Of a stretch of 64,000 nt of DNA, positions 16,738 to 25,155 are shown one piece after another (position 1 is the stretch's first letter; each line of letters begins with the position of its first letter). The notes beneath the pieces were generated by a model. That model was given only the letters and a program-made list of their open reading frames with translations. It did no database searches and was not told where the DNA came from. The stretch is taken from contig NZ_SMRO01000001.1 of assembly GCF_004359985.1 (NCBI RefSeq), positions 1,302,001 to 1,366,000 of the forward strand, in the 5' to 3' direction. Origin of the DNA: Paraburkholderia flava. GTDB lineage: Bacteria > Pseudomonadota > Gammaproteobacteria > Burkholderiales > Burkholderiaceae. A program made the translations under genes and the position numbers.

Positions 16738-18081
16738 ATGGACACGCTCTCATCCGACAAGCTGCAGACAGCGGCCCGCAGGCAGGCATCGTGGGCCGTC
16801 GGCGCGCTCCGGCAATTCTCCGACAACCGATGTGCGGCGATGGCCGCGGGCATCGCGTTCTATGCGGCGTTCTCGCTTGCGCCGACACTCGTGATGGTGA
16901 TCGCCGTCGCCGGCTGGTTCTTCGGCGCCGAAGCAGCGCGCGGCGAACTGTTCCGCCAGGTGCATGGCGTGCTCGGCAACGAAGCGGCCGCCGGCATTTC
17001 GACGATTATCGAAAACGCCCATCGCAGCGGTAACGCAGGCGGCATCGCAGCGATCATTTCGTTCGCGATGCTCGCGATCGGCGCGTCGGCGACGTTCTCG
17101 TCGCTGAACAGCGCACTCAACATGGTATGGCCACCGGTGCGGCCGCGCGCATCGAGTGTCGTCGCGCTCGTGCGCGTGCGGCTGATCTCGTTCAGCCTCG
17201 TGCTGGGCGTCGCGTTCCTGCTGATCGTGTCGCTCGTGCTCGATACCGCGATCACGTTCATCGGTCAGTGGCTGTGGGGCAACTCGCCGTACGTGATCAT
17301 CGGCAACGTGTTGCAGTTGATCGTCGGCCTGTTCGTGCTCGCAATCGCGTTCGCGGCACTCCTAAAGTTTCTGCCCGATGCGATCGTCCGCTGGCAGGAC
17401 GCGATGGTCGGCGGTCTCGTTGCGGCCGTGCTGTTTTCTGCCGGCAAGAAACTGTTCGCGCTCTATCTCGCGCACGCGGGCATGGCGAATTCGTTCGGCG
17501 CCGCTGGGTCGCTGGCTGTGTTGTTGATGTGGTTGTACTTCTCGGCGGCGGTGCTGCTGCTCGGTGCCGAATTCTCCGCCGCGCGCGGACGGATGCACGA
17601 TCCGCGCGGCGCGTGGGGCCTACAGGACAATGAGCCGCCACCCGGCAGCCGCGCGAAGCTCGCGTCGGTTCTTGCGGCATCGACGGTCGTGACCCAGGCG
17701 CCACGTCGTCTCGACGAACCCGCGACCCTCGCCGCAGATCCATCACCCGCACCGACGACATCGACACAGCCGTTGCGCGATGCAGCACCGTCCGTCCCGG
17801 TGTCGCCGCGAACCTCACAGCGCGTGGCGACAAACGGCGCAGTCCGTTTCGGCCGCACGGTCGTCCGCGTGGAAAACCAGGCAACGCGAGCCGCGGCCGC
17901 CACGCTCGTGCAGGCCGGCCGCAAAGCCGTAGCCGCCGATCGCTACGTCAAGCGACATCCGTGGGGCTCGCTGCTGCTTGCAGCCGGCGCGGCGCTCTTC
18001 GTGACCACAGTGGCTGGCCGGCGCAACGGCGAAAATGGCGAAAGCGGATCAAACCGCGCCGCAGCCAACGACGACCGCTGA
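16738..18081 (+). CDS. YihY/BrkB-family inner-membrane protein
   Basis: A 447-residue integral membrane protein. Six hydrophobic segments lie between about residues 30 and 290, with family motifs CAAMAAGIAFYAAFSLAPTLVM, SSLNSALNMVW and AVLLMWLYFSAAVLLLGAEFSA. The C-terminal third (about 300-447) is a polar, Ala/Pro-rich tail ending with one more hydrophobic stretch (LLLAAGAALFVTTVAG), which is unlike the shorter canonical proteins. The family was once called ribonuclease BN in error; its transport role is still unclear. No operon partner is evident. Confidence 0.88.
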   Translation: MDTLSSDKLQTAARRQASWAVGALRQFSDNRCAAMAAGIAFYAAFSLAPTLVMVIAVAGWFFGAEAARGELFRQVHGVLGNEAAAGISTIIENAHRSGNAGGIAAIISFAMLAIGASATFSSLNSALNMVWPPVRPRASSVVALVRVRLISFSLVLGVAFLLIVSLVLDTAITFIGQWLWGNSPYVIIGNVLQLIVGLFVLAIAFAALLKFLPDAIVRWQDAMVGGLVAAVLFSAGKKLFALYLAHAGMANSFGAAGSLAVLLMWLYFSAAVLLLGAEFSAARGRMHDPRGAWGLQDNEPPPGSRAKLASVLAASTVVTQAPRRLDEPATLAADPSPAPTTSTQPLRDAAPSVPVSPRTSQRVATNGAVRFGRTVVRVENQATRAAAATLVQAGRKAVAADRYVKRHPWGSLLLAAGAALFVTTVAGRRNGENGESGSNRAAANDDR

Positions 18082-18461
18082 CGCTCCCATCCGGCGACCT
18101 AGTCCCGTTCAAGCCGCCTGTCCAGTGCTTCTTTCGACAGTCGCGACCAGGTGGCTAAAAACGCATCAAAAGCCACGGTTCGATTGCCCAGCGACTGGAC
18201 AAGTGCATTACGCCCTACTTTCAGTAGCACGCCATATCAGCAAGGATTGCGGTCATCACCACCAACAAAACAACAATAATGCGAAATTGGCGATGCAATA
18301 TTGTGAAATTAGAAATAGTCACCAAAAGTCTTGATAGACAAGGCTTAGCGCCGCTTGTCACATTTTGGAGACAATGATTTTTTTTCGGTTCTTACAGTTG
18401 GACACACTGCGTTATTCTCCTTTTCGCAACAACGAAACCAATCATCTGCGTGGAGAAATGG
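18082..18461 (+). promoter_or_regulatory. AT-rich 380-base leader/promoter region of the porin gene
   Basis: No credible gene lies here. The last 250 bases are much richer in A/T than their surroundings, with runs such as CAACAAAACAACAATAATG and TGATTTTTTTTCGG. This is typical of strongly regulated porin promoters. No single promoter can be assigned firmly. A GGAGA ribosome site lies just before ATG 18462. Confidence 0.5.
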
Positions 18462-19613
18462 ATGAAACGAATCGCACTATCTACCCTCTCGCTGGCCCTC
18501 CTGGGCGTCACCGGCGCGGCACATGCGCAAAGCAGCGTCACACTGTACGGCTTGATCGACGAGTCGATTCAGTATGTGCATCACGCTGACCTCAACAACA
18601 ACAACCTGTACCAGCTCTATTCGGGCAACCTGCAAGGCAGCCGTTGGGGCCTGAAGGGCACCGAAGATCTGGGTGGCGGCCTGAAGGCAATCTTCCAGTT
18701 GGAAAACGGCTTCAATCCGAACAACGGCAAGCTCGGTCAAGGTGGCCGCATGTTCGGCCGTCAGGCGTACGTCGGTTTGACGCACGATGCGTACGGTACG
18801 GTGACCTTGGGTCGTCAATATGACCCGCTGGTCGACATGGTCCAACCGCTGACGGCAGATAACTACTTCGGCAGCACGTTCACGACCCCGGGCGACGTCG
18901 ACAACAACGACAACAGCTCGCGTACGAACAACGCAGTCAAGTACACGTCGCCGGTATTCGGTGGCTTCCAGTTCGAAGGCATGTACGCGCTGGGCGGCGT
19001 CGCAGGCCAGACGGGCTCGAACCAGACGTGGTCGGGTGCGGCAACGTATGCAACGGGTCCGTTCAGCGTTGCAGCCGGCTACATCCGCATGGACAACAAC
19101 AATTCGTCAGTCCTGCGCACCGGCTGGAACAGCACGTCGGACGGCACGTTCGACAGCCAGATCAACAACGCATACCAGACGGCCAAGTCGATCGGCATCG
19201 CATCGCTGGCAGTTCAGTACGTCACGGGTCCGCTCACGTTCAACGTGCGTTACAGCAACGCTCAGTACAAGTCGGATGCAGCATCGGCATTCGGCGGTAC
19301 CGAGAAGTTCAACGTTGGCGCTGGCTACGTCGGTTATCAGCTGACGCCGGCTATGCTGCTGGGTCTGGGCTACACGTACACGCACGGCAACGGCGATACG
19401 AACGCGACCTACCATCAGATCTCGCTGGGCGGCGACTACTCGCTGTCGAAGCGTACCGACCTGTACCTGGTCGGCGCGTATCAGCACGCGAGCGGCAGCC
19501 AGCGTACGGCAAACGGTGTGGTCGGTGCAGGTGCTTCGATCGCCGACTACGGCACGGATTCGAACTCGACGGGTTCGGAAATCGTCAGCCTGGGCATCCG
19601 CCACAAGTTCTAA
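18462..19613 (+). CDS. General outer-membrane porin, Burkholderia type
   Basis: A 383-residue trimeric-porin homologue. It starts MKRIALSTLSLALLGVTGAAHA, a clear signal peptide cleaved before QSSVTLYGLIDESIQYV, the standard first strand of betaproteobacterial porins. PGRWG-like and eyelet features include SRWGLKGTEDLGGGLKAIFQLENGF and RMFGRQAYVGLTHDAYGTVTLGRQYDPL, and the last strand ends SLGIRHKF with terminal Phe. ATG 18462 with GGAGA upstream is preferred to the ATG 12 bases earlier, which overlaps the ribosome site. Codon use appears highly biased (AACAAC, GGT, CTG), as expected for an abundant protein. It is monocistronic with its own terminator. Confidence 0.95.
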   Translation: MKRIALSTLSLALLGVTGAAHAQSSVTLYGLIDESIQYVHHADLNNNNLYQLYSGNLQGSRWGLKGTEDLGGGLKAIFQLENGFNPNNGKLGQGGRMFGRQAYVGLTHDAYGTVTLGRQYDPLVDMVQPLTADNYFGSTFTTPGDVDNNDNSSRTNNAVKYTSPVFGGFQFEGMYALGGVAGQTGSNQTWSGAATYATGPFSVAAGYIRMDNNNSSVLRTGWNSTSDGTFDSQINNAYQTAKSIGIASLAVQYVTGPLTFNVRYSNAQYKSDAASAFGGTEKFNVGAGYVGYQLTPAMLLGLGYTYTHGNGDTNATYHQISLGGDYSLSKRTDLYLVGAYQHASGSQRTANGVVGAGASIADYGTDSNSTGSEIVSLGIRHKF

Positions 19614-19650
19614 GCATCGCGTCTGCGGCTGAAGTATCGAGCTGCAGCAA

Positions 19651-19688
19651 AGCCAGCCTGAGGCGCAAGCCGAAGGCTGGCTTTTTTT
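19651..19688 (+). terminator. Porin terminator
   Basis: AGCCAGCCT/AGGCTGGCT, a 9-bp stem with a 14-base loop, is followed by seven T. It begins 37 bases after the porin stop. Confidence 0.92.
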
Positions 19689-19748
19689 ATTTGCGCGAAT
19701 GGATTGTGAGGGCCGCTGGGCACGTTGGAAGCCAACGTGCCCGCGTAG

Positions 19749-20627
19749 CTACCGCCGAGCCTTCTGCTGCGCAGCCTGCGCAAGCGTCTGCTCGGGCATC
19801 GCGTCAGCGGCGCTGGACGTCGTCGCGCCGGGCCCACGATACGTCACCGGCCCACGATCGCGCTGCGGCAGCGGCACAGGCGCCGCGTCGCGCCAGTCGG
19901 GATCGGGAATCTCGCCGAAGATCTGACGCAGCCGCTCGCCCCACGTGCGATGGATCATCGCGTAATACGCGTTGTCGTGATCGATCGACACGAAGCGCGT
20001 CACGCGCAGCGCATCCGTTTCGTAGACCAGCAGATCGAGCGGCAGCCCCACCGACAGATTCGAGCGCAGCGTCGAATCCATCGAAATCAGCGCGCACTTC
20101 GCGGCCTCGTCGAGTGGTGTAGTCGGCGTGAGCACGCGATCGATGATCGGCTTGCCGTACTTCGATTCGCCGATCTGGAAGTACGGGCACACCGTCGACG
20201 CCTCGATGAAATTGCCCGCCGCGTAGATCATGAAAAGCTGCGGCGCGTGCGGCCTGTCGCCGTCGACACCGATCTGCCCGCCGAGAATGAAACTGCAGTT
20301 GAAGTCGACACCGAACTCCTGCAGCGCCGCCGCTTCACGCTGATGAATCGCACGCACCGCATCGCCGACGACGCGCGCCGCATCCGCCATCGTGGCGACG
20401 CTCCACAGCGTCGGGCGACCGTCGTCTGACGGCTCGTCGAGTTGATGCAGCACTGCCTGGGTCAGCGACAGATTGCCCGCACAGAGCAACACGAGCACGC
20501 GCTCGCCGGGCTGCTCGAAGACGGCCATCTTGCGCGCCGTGCTGATGTGATCGACGCCCGCATTGGTCCGTGTATCCGACAGGAACACGAGGCCGTCGTC
20601 GACGCACATGGCAACACAGTAAGTCAT
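19749..20627 (-). CDS. Anbu-type proteasome-like peptidase
   Basis: A 292-residue Ntn-hydrolase of the ancestral beta-subunit (Anbu) group. ATG 20627 gives MTYCVAMCVDDGLVFLSDTRTN, so removal of Met exposes Thr1. Asp17 and Lys32 (counted from that Thr) fit the proteasome catalytic triad. An upstream in-frame start would bury the nucleophile and is rejected. The core covers about residues 1-240; the last 50 residues are a polar extension ending QAAQQKARR. In other bacteria Anbu sits with an ATP-grasp protein, an alpha-E protein and a transglutaminase-like protease. None of these is here: the neighbours are a porin and an HU-type gene. Its substrate is unknown. Confidence 0.88.
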   Translation of the reverse strand: MTYCVAMCVDDGLVFLSDTRTNAGVDHISTARKMAVFEQPGERVLVLLCAGNLSLTQAVLHQLDEPSDDGRPTLWSVATMADAARVVGDAVRAIHQREAAALQEFGVDFNCSFILGGQIGVDGDRPHAPQLFMIYAAGNFIEASTVCPYFQIGESKYGKPIIDRVLTPTTPLDEAAKCALISMDSTLRSNLSVGLPLDLLVYETDALRVTRFVSIDHDNAYYAMIHRTWGERLRQIFGEIPDPDWRDAAPVPLPQRDRGPVTYRGPGATTSSAADAMPEQTLAQAAQQKARR

Positions 20628-20771
20628 GGGTTCATCCGGTGAGAAAAGACGCGTTATTGTAATGCGGCCGCGTCGGTCGAAGCCGGCGCGCGTCTGCTGC
20701 AACGCCGGTTCATGCAAAAAGCCGGCACCGTGTCACACGCTTCATCGCGCCACTCAATATCGAGCATCAAT

Positions 20772-20804
20772 AAAAAATCCCCGCGGGCTACACCCGCGGG
20801 GATC
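20772..20804 (-). terminator. Terminator of the HU-type gene
   Basis: ATCCCCGCGGG/CCCGCGGGGAT forms an 11-bp stem with a 5-base loop; the adjoining AAAAAA on the left is the T-tract for the minus-strand gene ending at 20864. Confidence 0.9.
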
Positions 20805-20863
20805 GCGTACTGCCGGCAGTGAATGAAGGCCGACGCATGAAGCGGCGACATTCATCCGTCCGT

Positions 20864-21310
20864 TCAGGCAGCCGCTGCGTCCTTCAGCTTCTTCAGCGCA
20901 CGTGCCTTGATGCGCACGCTAGCCGGCTTGGCCGGGAACCAGCGCTCTTCACCCGTGAACGGGTCCTTGCCGAAGCGCTTCTTCTTCGCCGGCACTTGTT
21001 GCGCGACGATCTTCAGCAGACCGGACAGCGTGAATTCGCCAGCACCCTTCTTGTGCACCGCGCCGAGGATCGTATCTTCGAGCGCAGCCAGGATGGCCTT
21101 GGCAGCCTTCGGTTCAACACCAGCGCGTTCTGCGACGTGAGCAGCCAGCGAGGCCTTCGTGAAGGTGTCCTTGATCGGCGACAGTGCGCCGGACGCCTTC
21201 ACGGCGACCTTCTTAGCTGCGGCTTTCGGCGCAGTTGCTTTCTTCGCAGCAACCTTTTTGGTAGCTGCAGGAGCGGCCTTCTTGGCCACCTTTTTTGCGG
21301 AAGTCGGCAT
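20864..21310 (-). CDS. HU-type DNA-binding protein with Lys/Ala-rich N-terminal tail
   Basis: A 148-residue nucleoid protein. ATG 21310 (MPTSAKKVAKKAAPA) is chosen because GGAGAAAC precedes it directly. Residues 2-45 are a disordered, strongly basic tail built from KKVA and KKAA-like units, similar to histone H1 tails. Residues about 55-140 form an HU/IHF-like domain (FTKASLAAHVAERAGVEPKA, LEDTILGAVHKKGAGEFTLSGLLKI) with a basic arm, FGKDPFTGEERWFPAK. Classical HU has about 90 residues and no tail; mycobacterial HupB carries such a tail at the other end. It probably compacts DNA or bridges RNA and DNA. It is monocistronic with its own terminator. Confidence 0.88.
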   Translation of the reverse strand: MPTSAKKVAKKAAPAATKKVAAKKATAPKAAAKKVAVKASGALSPIKDTFTKASLAAHVAERAGVEPKAAKAILAALEDTILGAVHKKGAGEFTLSGLLKIVAQQVPAKKKRFGKDPFTGEERWFPAKPASVRIKARALKKLKDAAAA

Positions 21311-21787
21311 GTTTCTCCTACCTGTAGTGGTCAGTGAAATGCACGAAGCGCACACGGTATGCGCACGCTTCAACGCCGGATTCTACAAGCGCTGCGGCGT
21401 TTCGCGCGAATCTTTTGTGTTCGAAAACCCGGTTTGTTGCGTGGCGCAGACTCCCTGACGCATTTCGATGCCTGTTTTAAGGGGTAAACGTGGGTTCGCT
21501 CTGCTCGCTCGATGTCGCGCGTCGTTACCCATCCTGTCAAAAAGCCCATGAAAAATGGGCTTTTTACGATCTACCGACTGACTTCGGGTCGCGTTGCATT
21601 CCTTCAATCGCGACTGATATCCGTGCTCGGTACCCGGCGTGACGATTTGCCGCCGCGATCGACGATCGCGAACGCGCGGCAAAGAAGCGACTGTCGATCC
21701 GAAGCCGTCGCGCCCATCCATGCCTGATCGCGGATATGACTGTCGGCCGGCTGCACGACCCGAGCATTGCAACCGGTCACGCAGTTT
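21311..21787. other. 477-base intergenic region with one strong hairpin
   Basis: No credible protein gene is seen. It holds the promoter of the HU-type gene at its left end and, at 21539-21567, a strong hairpin with A- and T-runs. The sequence right of the hairpin (21570-21787) shows no recognisable motif. Confidence 0.5.
21539..21567. terminator. Bidirectional-type hairpin in the HU/MocR gap
   Basis: AAAAAGCCCAT/ATGGGCTTTTT, an 11-bp symmetrical stem with a short loop, has the A-run and T-run of an intrinsic terminator on both strands. It lies about 220 bases past the MocR stop at 21788, so it may end that transcript or an unannotated small RNA. Confidence 0.7.
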
Positions 21788-23257
21788 TCACCGGCGTACG
21801 AGCGCAGGCATCAGTTGCGCGAGCCGGCCGAGCGCCGCGTCGATATCGTCGGCAGCAATCCCGCCGTAGCCGAACAGCAAGCCCGGACGCGGCGGCGCGC
21901 GCACGTAAAACGGCGTCAGCCCATAGAGACAGATCGACGCATCGCGCGCGGCAGCGATGAGCGTCGCTTCGTCGAGCGGCACCGTCAGACGCGCGGCGAG
22001 GTGAATGCCGGCATGCGGCGCGATCGGTTCGAACCACGGCGCCAGGTCGCCGCGCAGATGCTCGAGCAAACGCGTGCGACGTGTCGCGTAAATCTTGTGC
22101 ATCCGGCGCAGATGCTTCGCGAAGTGTCCATCGAGGATGAAGCGTGCGAGCGCCGTCTGCGTCAGCGTGCAGCCGTGCCAGTCGCCGACCTGACGCGCCT
22201 TGCGCAACGGCGCAAGCAGCGTCGCGGGCGGCACGACGTAGCCCATGCGCAGCTCGGGCAGCATCGTCTTCGAAAACGTGCCGACGTAGGCGACGAGTCC
22301 GGCGCGATCGAGGCTTTTCAGCGGCTCCATCGCGCGGCCTTCGAAGCGGTATTCGCAGTCGTAGTCGTCTTCGACGATCAGCGCACCATGCTGCTGCGCC
22401 CACTCGAGCAGTTCGACGCGGCGCTCGAGACTCATCGGCATGCCGAGCGGAAACTGATGCGACGGCGTCACGTACACGAGCCGCGCGCGCTTCGGCAACT
22501 TCGAAACGATGAGCCCCTGCGCGTCGACCGGCACCGCGACCACTTTCGCGCCGAGTGCCGCGAAGCAGTCGCGTGCCGGCGGATAACCCGGATCTTCGAC
22601 TGCCGCGACATCGCCAGGACGCAACGTGATGCGCGCAATCAGATCGAGCGCGTGCTGCGCGCCCTGCGTGACGAACACGTCCTCCCAGTTGCCGGGCACC
22701 GCGCGACTGAACGCCAGATAACGCGACACCGCGAGCCGCAGATCCTGCTCGCCGGCAGTCTCGCGATACATGCCGCGACCGCGCGTCTGCACGCGCAACG
22801 CGTGATTCACGCAGCGGCGCCATGCGTCGAACGGAAACAGCGTCTTGTCCGTCACGCCGCCGATAAAGTCGTAGCGCCCTTCCGTGTCCGGCTGCGGCAT
22901 CGGAGGCGCGCGTAGCAACGCGTCCCAGACCGGCAACGCCTTCGCGCGCGGCTTCGACTGCGAACGCGCCGCAGCGGCCGCACGGGCCTGCGCAGAGCTT
23001 CCGGCAGGCAGCCGGCCGAGTCCTTCCGCGACGAACGTGCCGGCCCCCGCACGCGACACCAGATAACCTTCGGCGAGCAGTCGCTCGAACACGTCGAGGG
23101 TCGTCTTGCGGGACACGCCGAGCCGGCCAGCAAGATCGCGCGTCGACGGTAAACGCGTGCCGCCCGCGAGCCGCCCCTCGACGATCCCCGCCCGCAACTG
23201 CCGGTAGATCTGTCCGGCGAGATCGTGCCGCCCTTCGATCGCGAGATGAATGTCCAT
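21788..23257 (-). CDS. MocR/PdxR-type regulator
   Basis: A 489-residue MocR protein, distinct from the one at 14.9 kb. The winged helix at about 5-75 (LAGQIYRQLRAGIVEGRLAGGTRLPSTRDLA, GVSRKTTLDVFERLLAEGY) is followed by a long Ala/Arg linker to about 120 and an aminotransferase-like domain. PLP-site elements include TPSHQFPLG, VEDDYDCEYRF and GTFSKTMLPELRMGYVV with the Lys of SKTM. It belongs to the longer PdxR-like subgroup. It is divergent from the AhpD-like gene, with 109 bases between the starts, and most likely controls it. No vitamin B6 gene is adjacent, so the name PdxR is not justified. Confidence 0.9.
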   Translation of the reverse strand: MDIHLAIEGRHDLAGQIYRQLRAGIVEGRLAGGTRLPSTRDLAGRLGVSRKTTLDVFERLLAEGYLVSRAGAGTFVAEGLGRLPAGSSAQARAAAAARSQSKPRAKALPVWDALLRAPPMPQPDTEGRYDFIGGVTDKTLFPFDAWRRCVNHALRVQTRGRGMYRETAGEQDLRLAVSRYLAFSRAVPGNWEDVFVTQGAQHALDLIARITLRPGDVAAVEDPGYPPARDCFAALGAKVVAVPVDAQGLIVSKLPKRARLVYVTPSHQFPLGMPMSLERRVELLEWAQQHGALIVEDDYDCEYRFEGRAMEPLKSLDRAGLVAYVGTFSKTMLPELRMGYVVPPATLLAPLRKARQVGDWHGCTLTQTALARFILDGHFAKHLRRMHKIYATRRTRLLEHLRGDLAPWFEPIAPHAGIHLAARLTVPLDEATLIAAARDASICLYGLTPFYVRAPPRPGLLFGYGGIAADDIDAALGRLAQLMPALVRR

Positions 23258-23260
23258 TTG

Positions 23261-23294
23261 AACTGGTTACCTCAAATATTCAGAAAATGGCTAT
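23261..23294. promoter_or_regulatory. Direct repeats between MocR and AhpD-like genes
   Basis: AACTGGTTAC and AAATGGCTAT agree at 7 of 10 positions and lie 24 bases apart. MocR proteins often bind direct repeats in such divergent gaps, so these are candidate sites, but the similarity is weak. Confidence 0.3.
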
Positions 23295-23366
23295 TTCACG
23301 AGACCACTATACGGCCTAAGCTTGATTCCGTCGCCCGCGAATGGGCATCTTCAACAGGAGCAGGTC

Positions 23367-23804
23367 ATGCAACAACGTCTCGATTTCTACAAGGCCAACC
23401 CGGACGTCACGAAGGCCATGCTGGCGCTCGAGGAAAAGGTCAGCAAAAACAGCATCGAGAAGCCGTTAGCGGAACTGGTCCGCCTGCGCGCATCGCAGCT
23501 GAACGGCTGCGCGTTCTGCGTGGACATGCACGCCGCCGACGCACGCAAGGGCGGCGAAACCGAACGCCGGCTCACTGCAGTCACCGTGTGGCGCGAAACG
23601 CCGTTCTTCACCGACCGCGAACGCGCCGCACTCGAATGGACCGAAGCGGTCACGCTGATCTCGCAGACGCACGTGCCCGACGACGTGTGGGAAGCGGTCA
23701 AGCCGCATTTCACCGAGCAGGAGATCACCGATCTCACGCTGCTGATCATCGCGATCAACGGCTGGAACCGGCTCGCGGTGTCGTTCCGCAAGATGCCCGC
23801 CTGA
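23367..23804 (+). CDS. AhpD-like carboxymuconolactone decarboxylase-family protein
   Basis: A 145-residue all-helical protein starting MQQRLDFYKANPDVTKAML, with AACAGGAG ahead of ATG 23367. The family signature is RLRASQLNGCAFCVDMHAADARKGGE: the Cys-x-x-Cys pair (about 50-53) and the following His form the redox centre of AhpD-like alkylhydroperoxidases. The rest matches the family to the end (NGWNRLAVSFRKMP). It probably acts in peroxide or electrophile detoxification and is regulated by the divergent MocR protein. An isomerase or decarboxylase role is unlikely because the CxxC pair is intact. Confidence 0.88.
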   Translation: MQQRLDFYKANPDVTKAMLALEEKVSKNSIEKPLAELVRLRASQLNGCAFCVDMHAADARKGGETERRLTAVTVWRETPFFTDRERAALEWTEAVTLISQTHVPDDVWEAVKPHFTEQEITDLTLLIIAINGWNRLAVSFRKMPA

Positions 23805-24353
23805 CGGGACAGACCGATCAGTTTTCAGGCGCCGACACCGCTGCGGCGCCTCGCTTCTCTTACCGCTTTCCCCGCAGCCGCGACGCCTGTCGAACCTGCC
23901 CCGCCGATCCGCTTTTTCTATCCCAAGTTTTCGCCGCCGAAATGCCGCTTTTATGGCCCGACAGGTGTAGTATTTTCGGAGCCTTTATGCGCGAAAACGT
24001 TAAATCATGATCGAAACAGAAGACAGCCTCGCTGCCTTGTGTCCAATCGTCGAAGCGTCGGGATTAATGCGGGCAGCGCTATTCGCGCCGCCCGAAAAGG
24101 GACGTTCCAGATTGCCGCGCATTCCACTGAAAGCAATCCGCCACAGACGGCACATACCGCCGGGCAGTCAAAATCCACCTGAATTCGTTTTAATATGGCG
24201 CACGGCCGGACGCCCGCCGCACGCGCCGTAGCGACACTCGCCCATCAGTTGTTTTTGTACGACCGGATTTCGTCTTCGTTTTATCGATTGATCAGTCAGT
24301 CTCACATCAGGCTTTACCGTTCAGCTCGTATAAATGTCACAGGGGTATTTCGT
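23805..24353. other. 549-base intergenic region without a clear gene
   Basis: It is less GC-rich than the flanks, especially from 24180 to 24353. A 74-codon frame at 24007-24231 has no good ribosome site or recognisable sequence and is not called. The last 150 bases presumably hold the promoter of the coiled-coil/LysM pair; AGGGG lies before its start. Confidence 0.45.
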
Positions 24354-25109
24354 ATGTCCAAAAATATGACGACCGCCAGCACCGGCACGAACCAGGGCAA
24401 GGTCAAACTCATCAAGTGGGGAATTATTGGTTTATCCCTTATTGTCGTTGCGCCGCTCGTGATTCTGCTGGTCAAGGGTCTGGTCGGTCTGATCGTGGCG
24501 GGGGTCATTGGGCTCGCGGCGATTAACTTCGCGCCAGTCCTCGCGATGAAATTCGCGAATCAGAAGGTCAAGATGATGGTGAACGAGGCCGGCACGAATC
24601 CGATCGAGACGCTTTACAACCAGCTGGCCGAAAAAGAACAGGCGGCGCAGAAATTCAAGGACAGCATCACGAGCTTCCGCACCGAGGTCTCCAACTTCGC
24701 GGCCAAGACCGCGCAGTTCAAGAAGCAGTATCCGGACGACGCCGACCGCTTCGAATCGCAGCTCGCGACGATGACCAAGCTGCTCACGTATCGCGAGGCG
24801 CGCTACAAGCAGGTGCAGGCGGAACTGCAGAATTTCTCGAATGCGATCGACCGCGCGAAAGCGCTGTGGGACATGTCGCAATCGGCGCAGCGGATGAACA
24901 AGATCGCCGGCATGCAGACGAGCAACACGTTCGAGCAGATCAAGACCGACGCGGCCATCGACGCCGTGACGAACTCGGTCAACAAGGCGTTCTCCGAAAT
25001 GGAAACGTCGCTGATGGAGAACCCGGAAGTCCAGCAGGCCCAGGCGGCCGTTCCTGGCGGCACCGCATCGCAGACCGCGCTGCCGACACCGATCGCCTCG
25101 AAGCAGTAA
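24354..25109 (+). CDS. Coiled-coil inner-membrane protein of unknown function
   Basis: A 251-residue protein. ATG 24354 (MSKNMTTASTGTNQGK) has AGGGG upstream; the longer frame from 24195 adds an unlikely basic segment. Residues about 18-66 are one or two transmembrane helices rich in Ile, Val and Gly. From about 80 to 215 the chain is highly helical and charged, with heptad-like patterns (TLYNQLAEKEQAAQKFKDSI, FESQLATMTKLLTYREARYKQVQAEL), consistent with a long coiled coil. It recalls PspA-like or tethering proteins, but no family is recognised. It is followed after 46 bases by a LysM-fused solute-binding protein and probably acts with it. Which face the coiled coil occupies cannot be decided. 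Confidence 0.7.
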   Translation: MSKNMTTASTGTNQGKVKLIKWGIIGLSLIVVAPLVILLVKGLVGLIVAGVIGLAAINFAPVLAMKFANQKVKMMVNEAGTNPIETLYNQLAEKEQAAQKFKDSITSFRTEVSNFAAKTAQFKKQYPDDADRFESQLATMTKLLTYREARYKQVQAELQNFSNAIDRAKALWDMSQSAQRMNKIAGMQTSNTFEQIKTDAAIDAVTNSVNKAFSEMETSLMENPEVQQAQAAVPGGTASQTALPTPIASKQ

Positions 25110-25155
25110 GCGCCTGCACGGCGATTCCGACAGTCCAACCTCCGTATCCAATACG

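Noticed and set aside
24007..24231. 74-codon frame upstream of the coiled-coil gene
   Set aside because: No ribosome site and a basic, Pro-rich translation unlike a folded protein; judged a chance frame.
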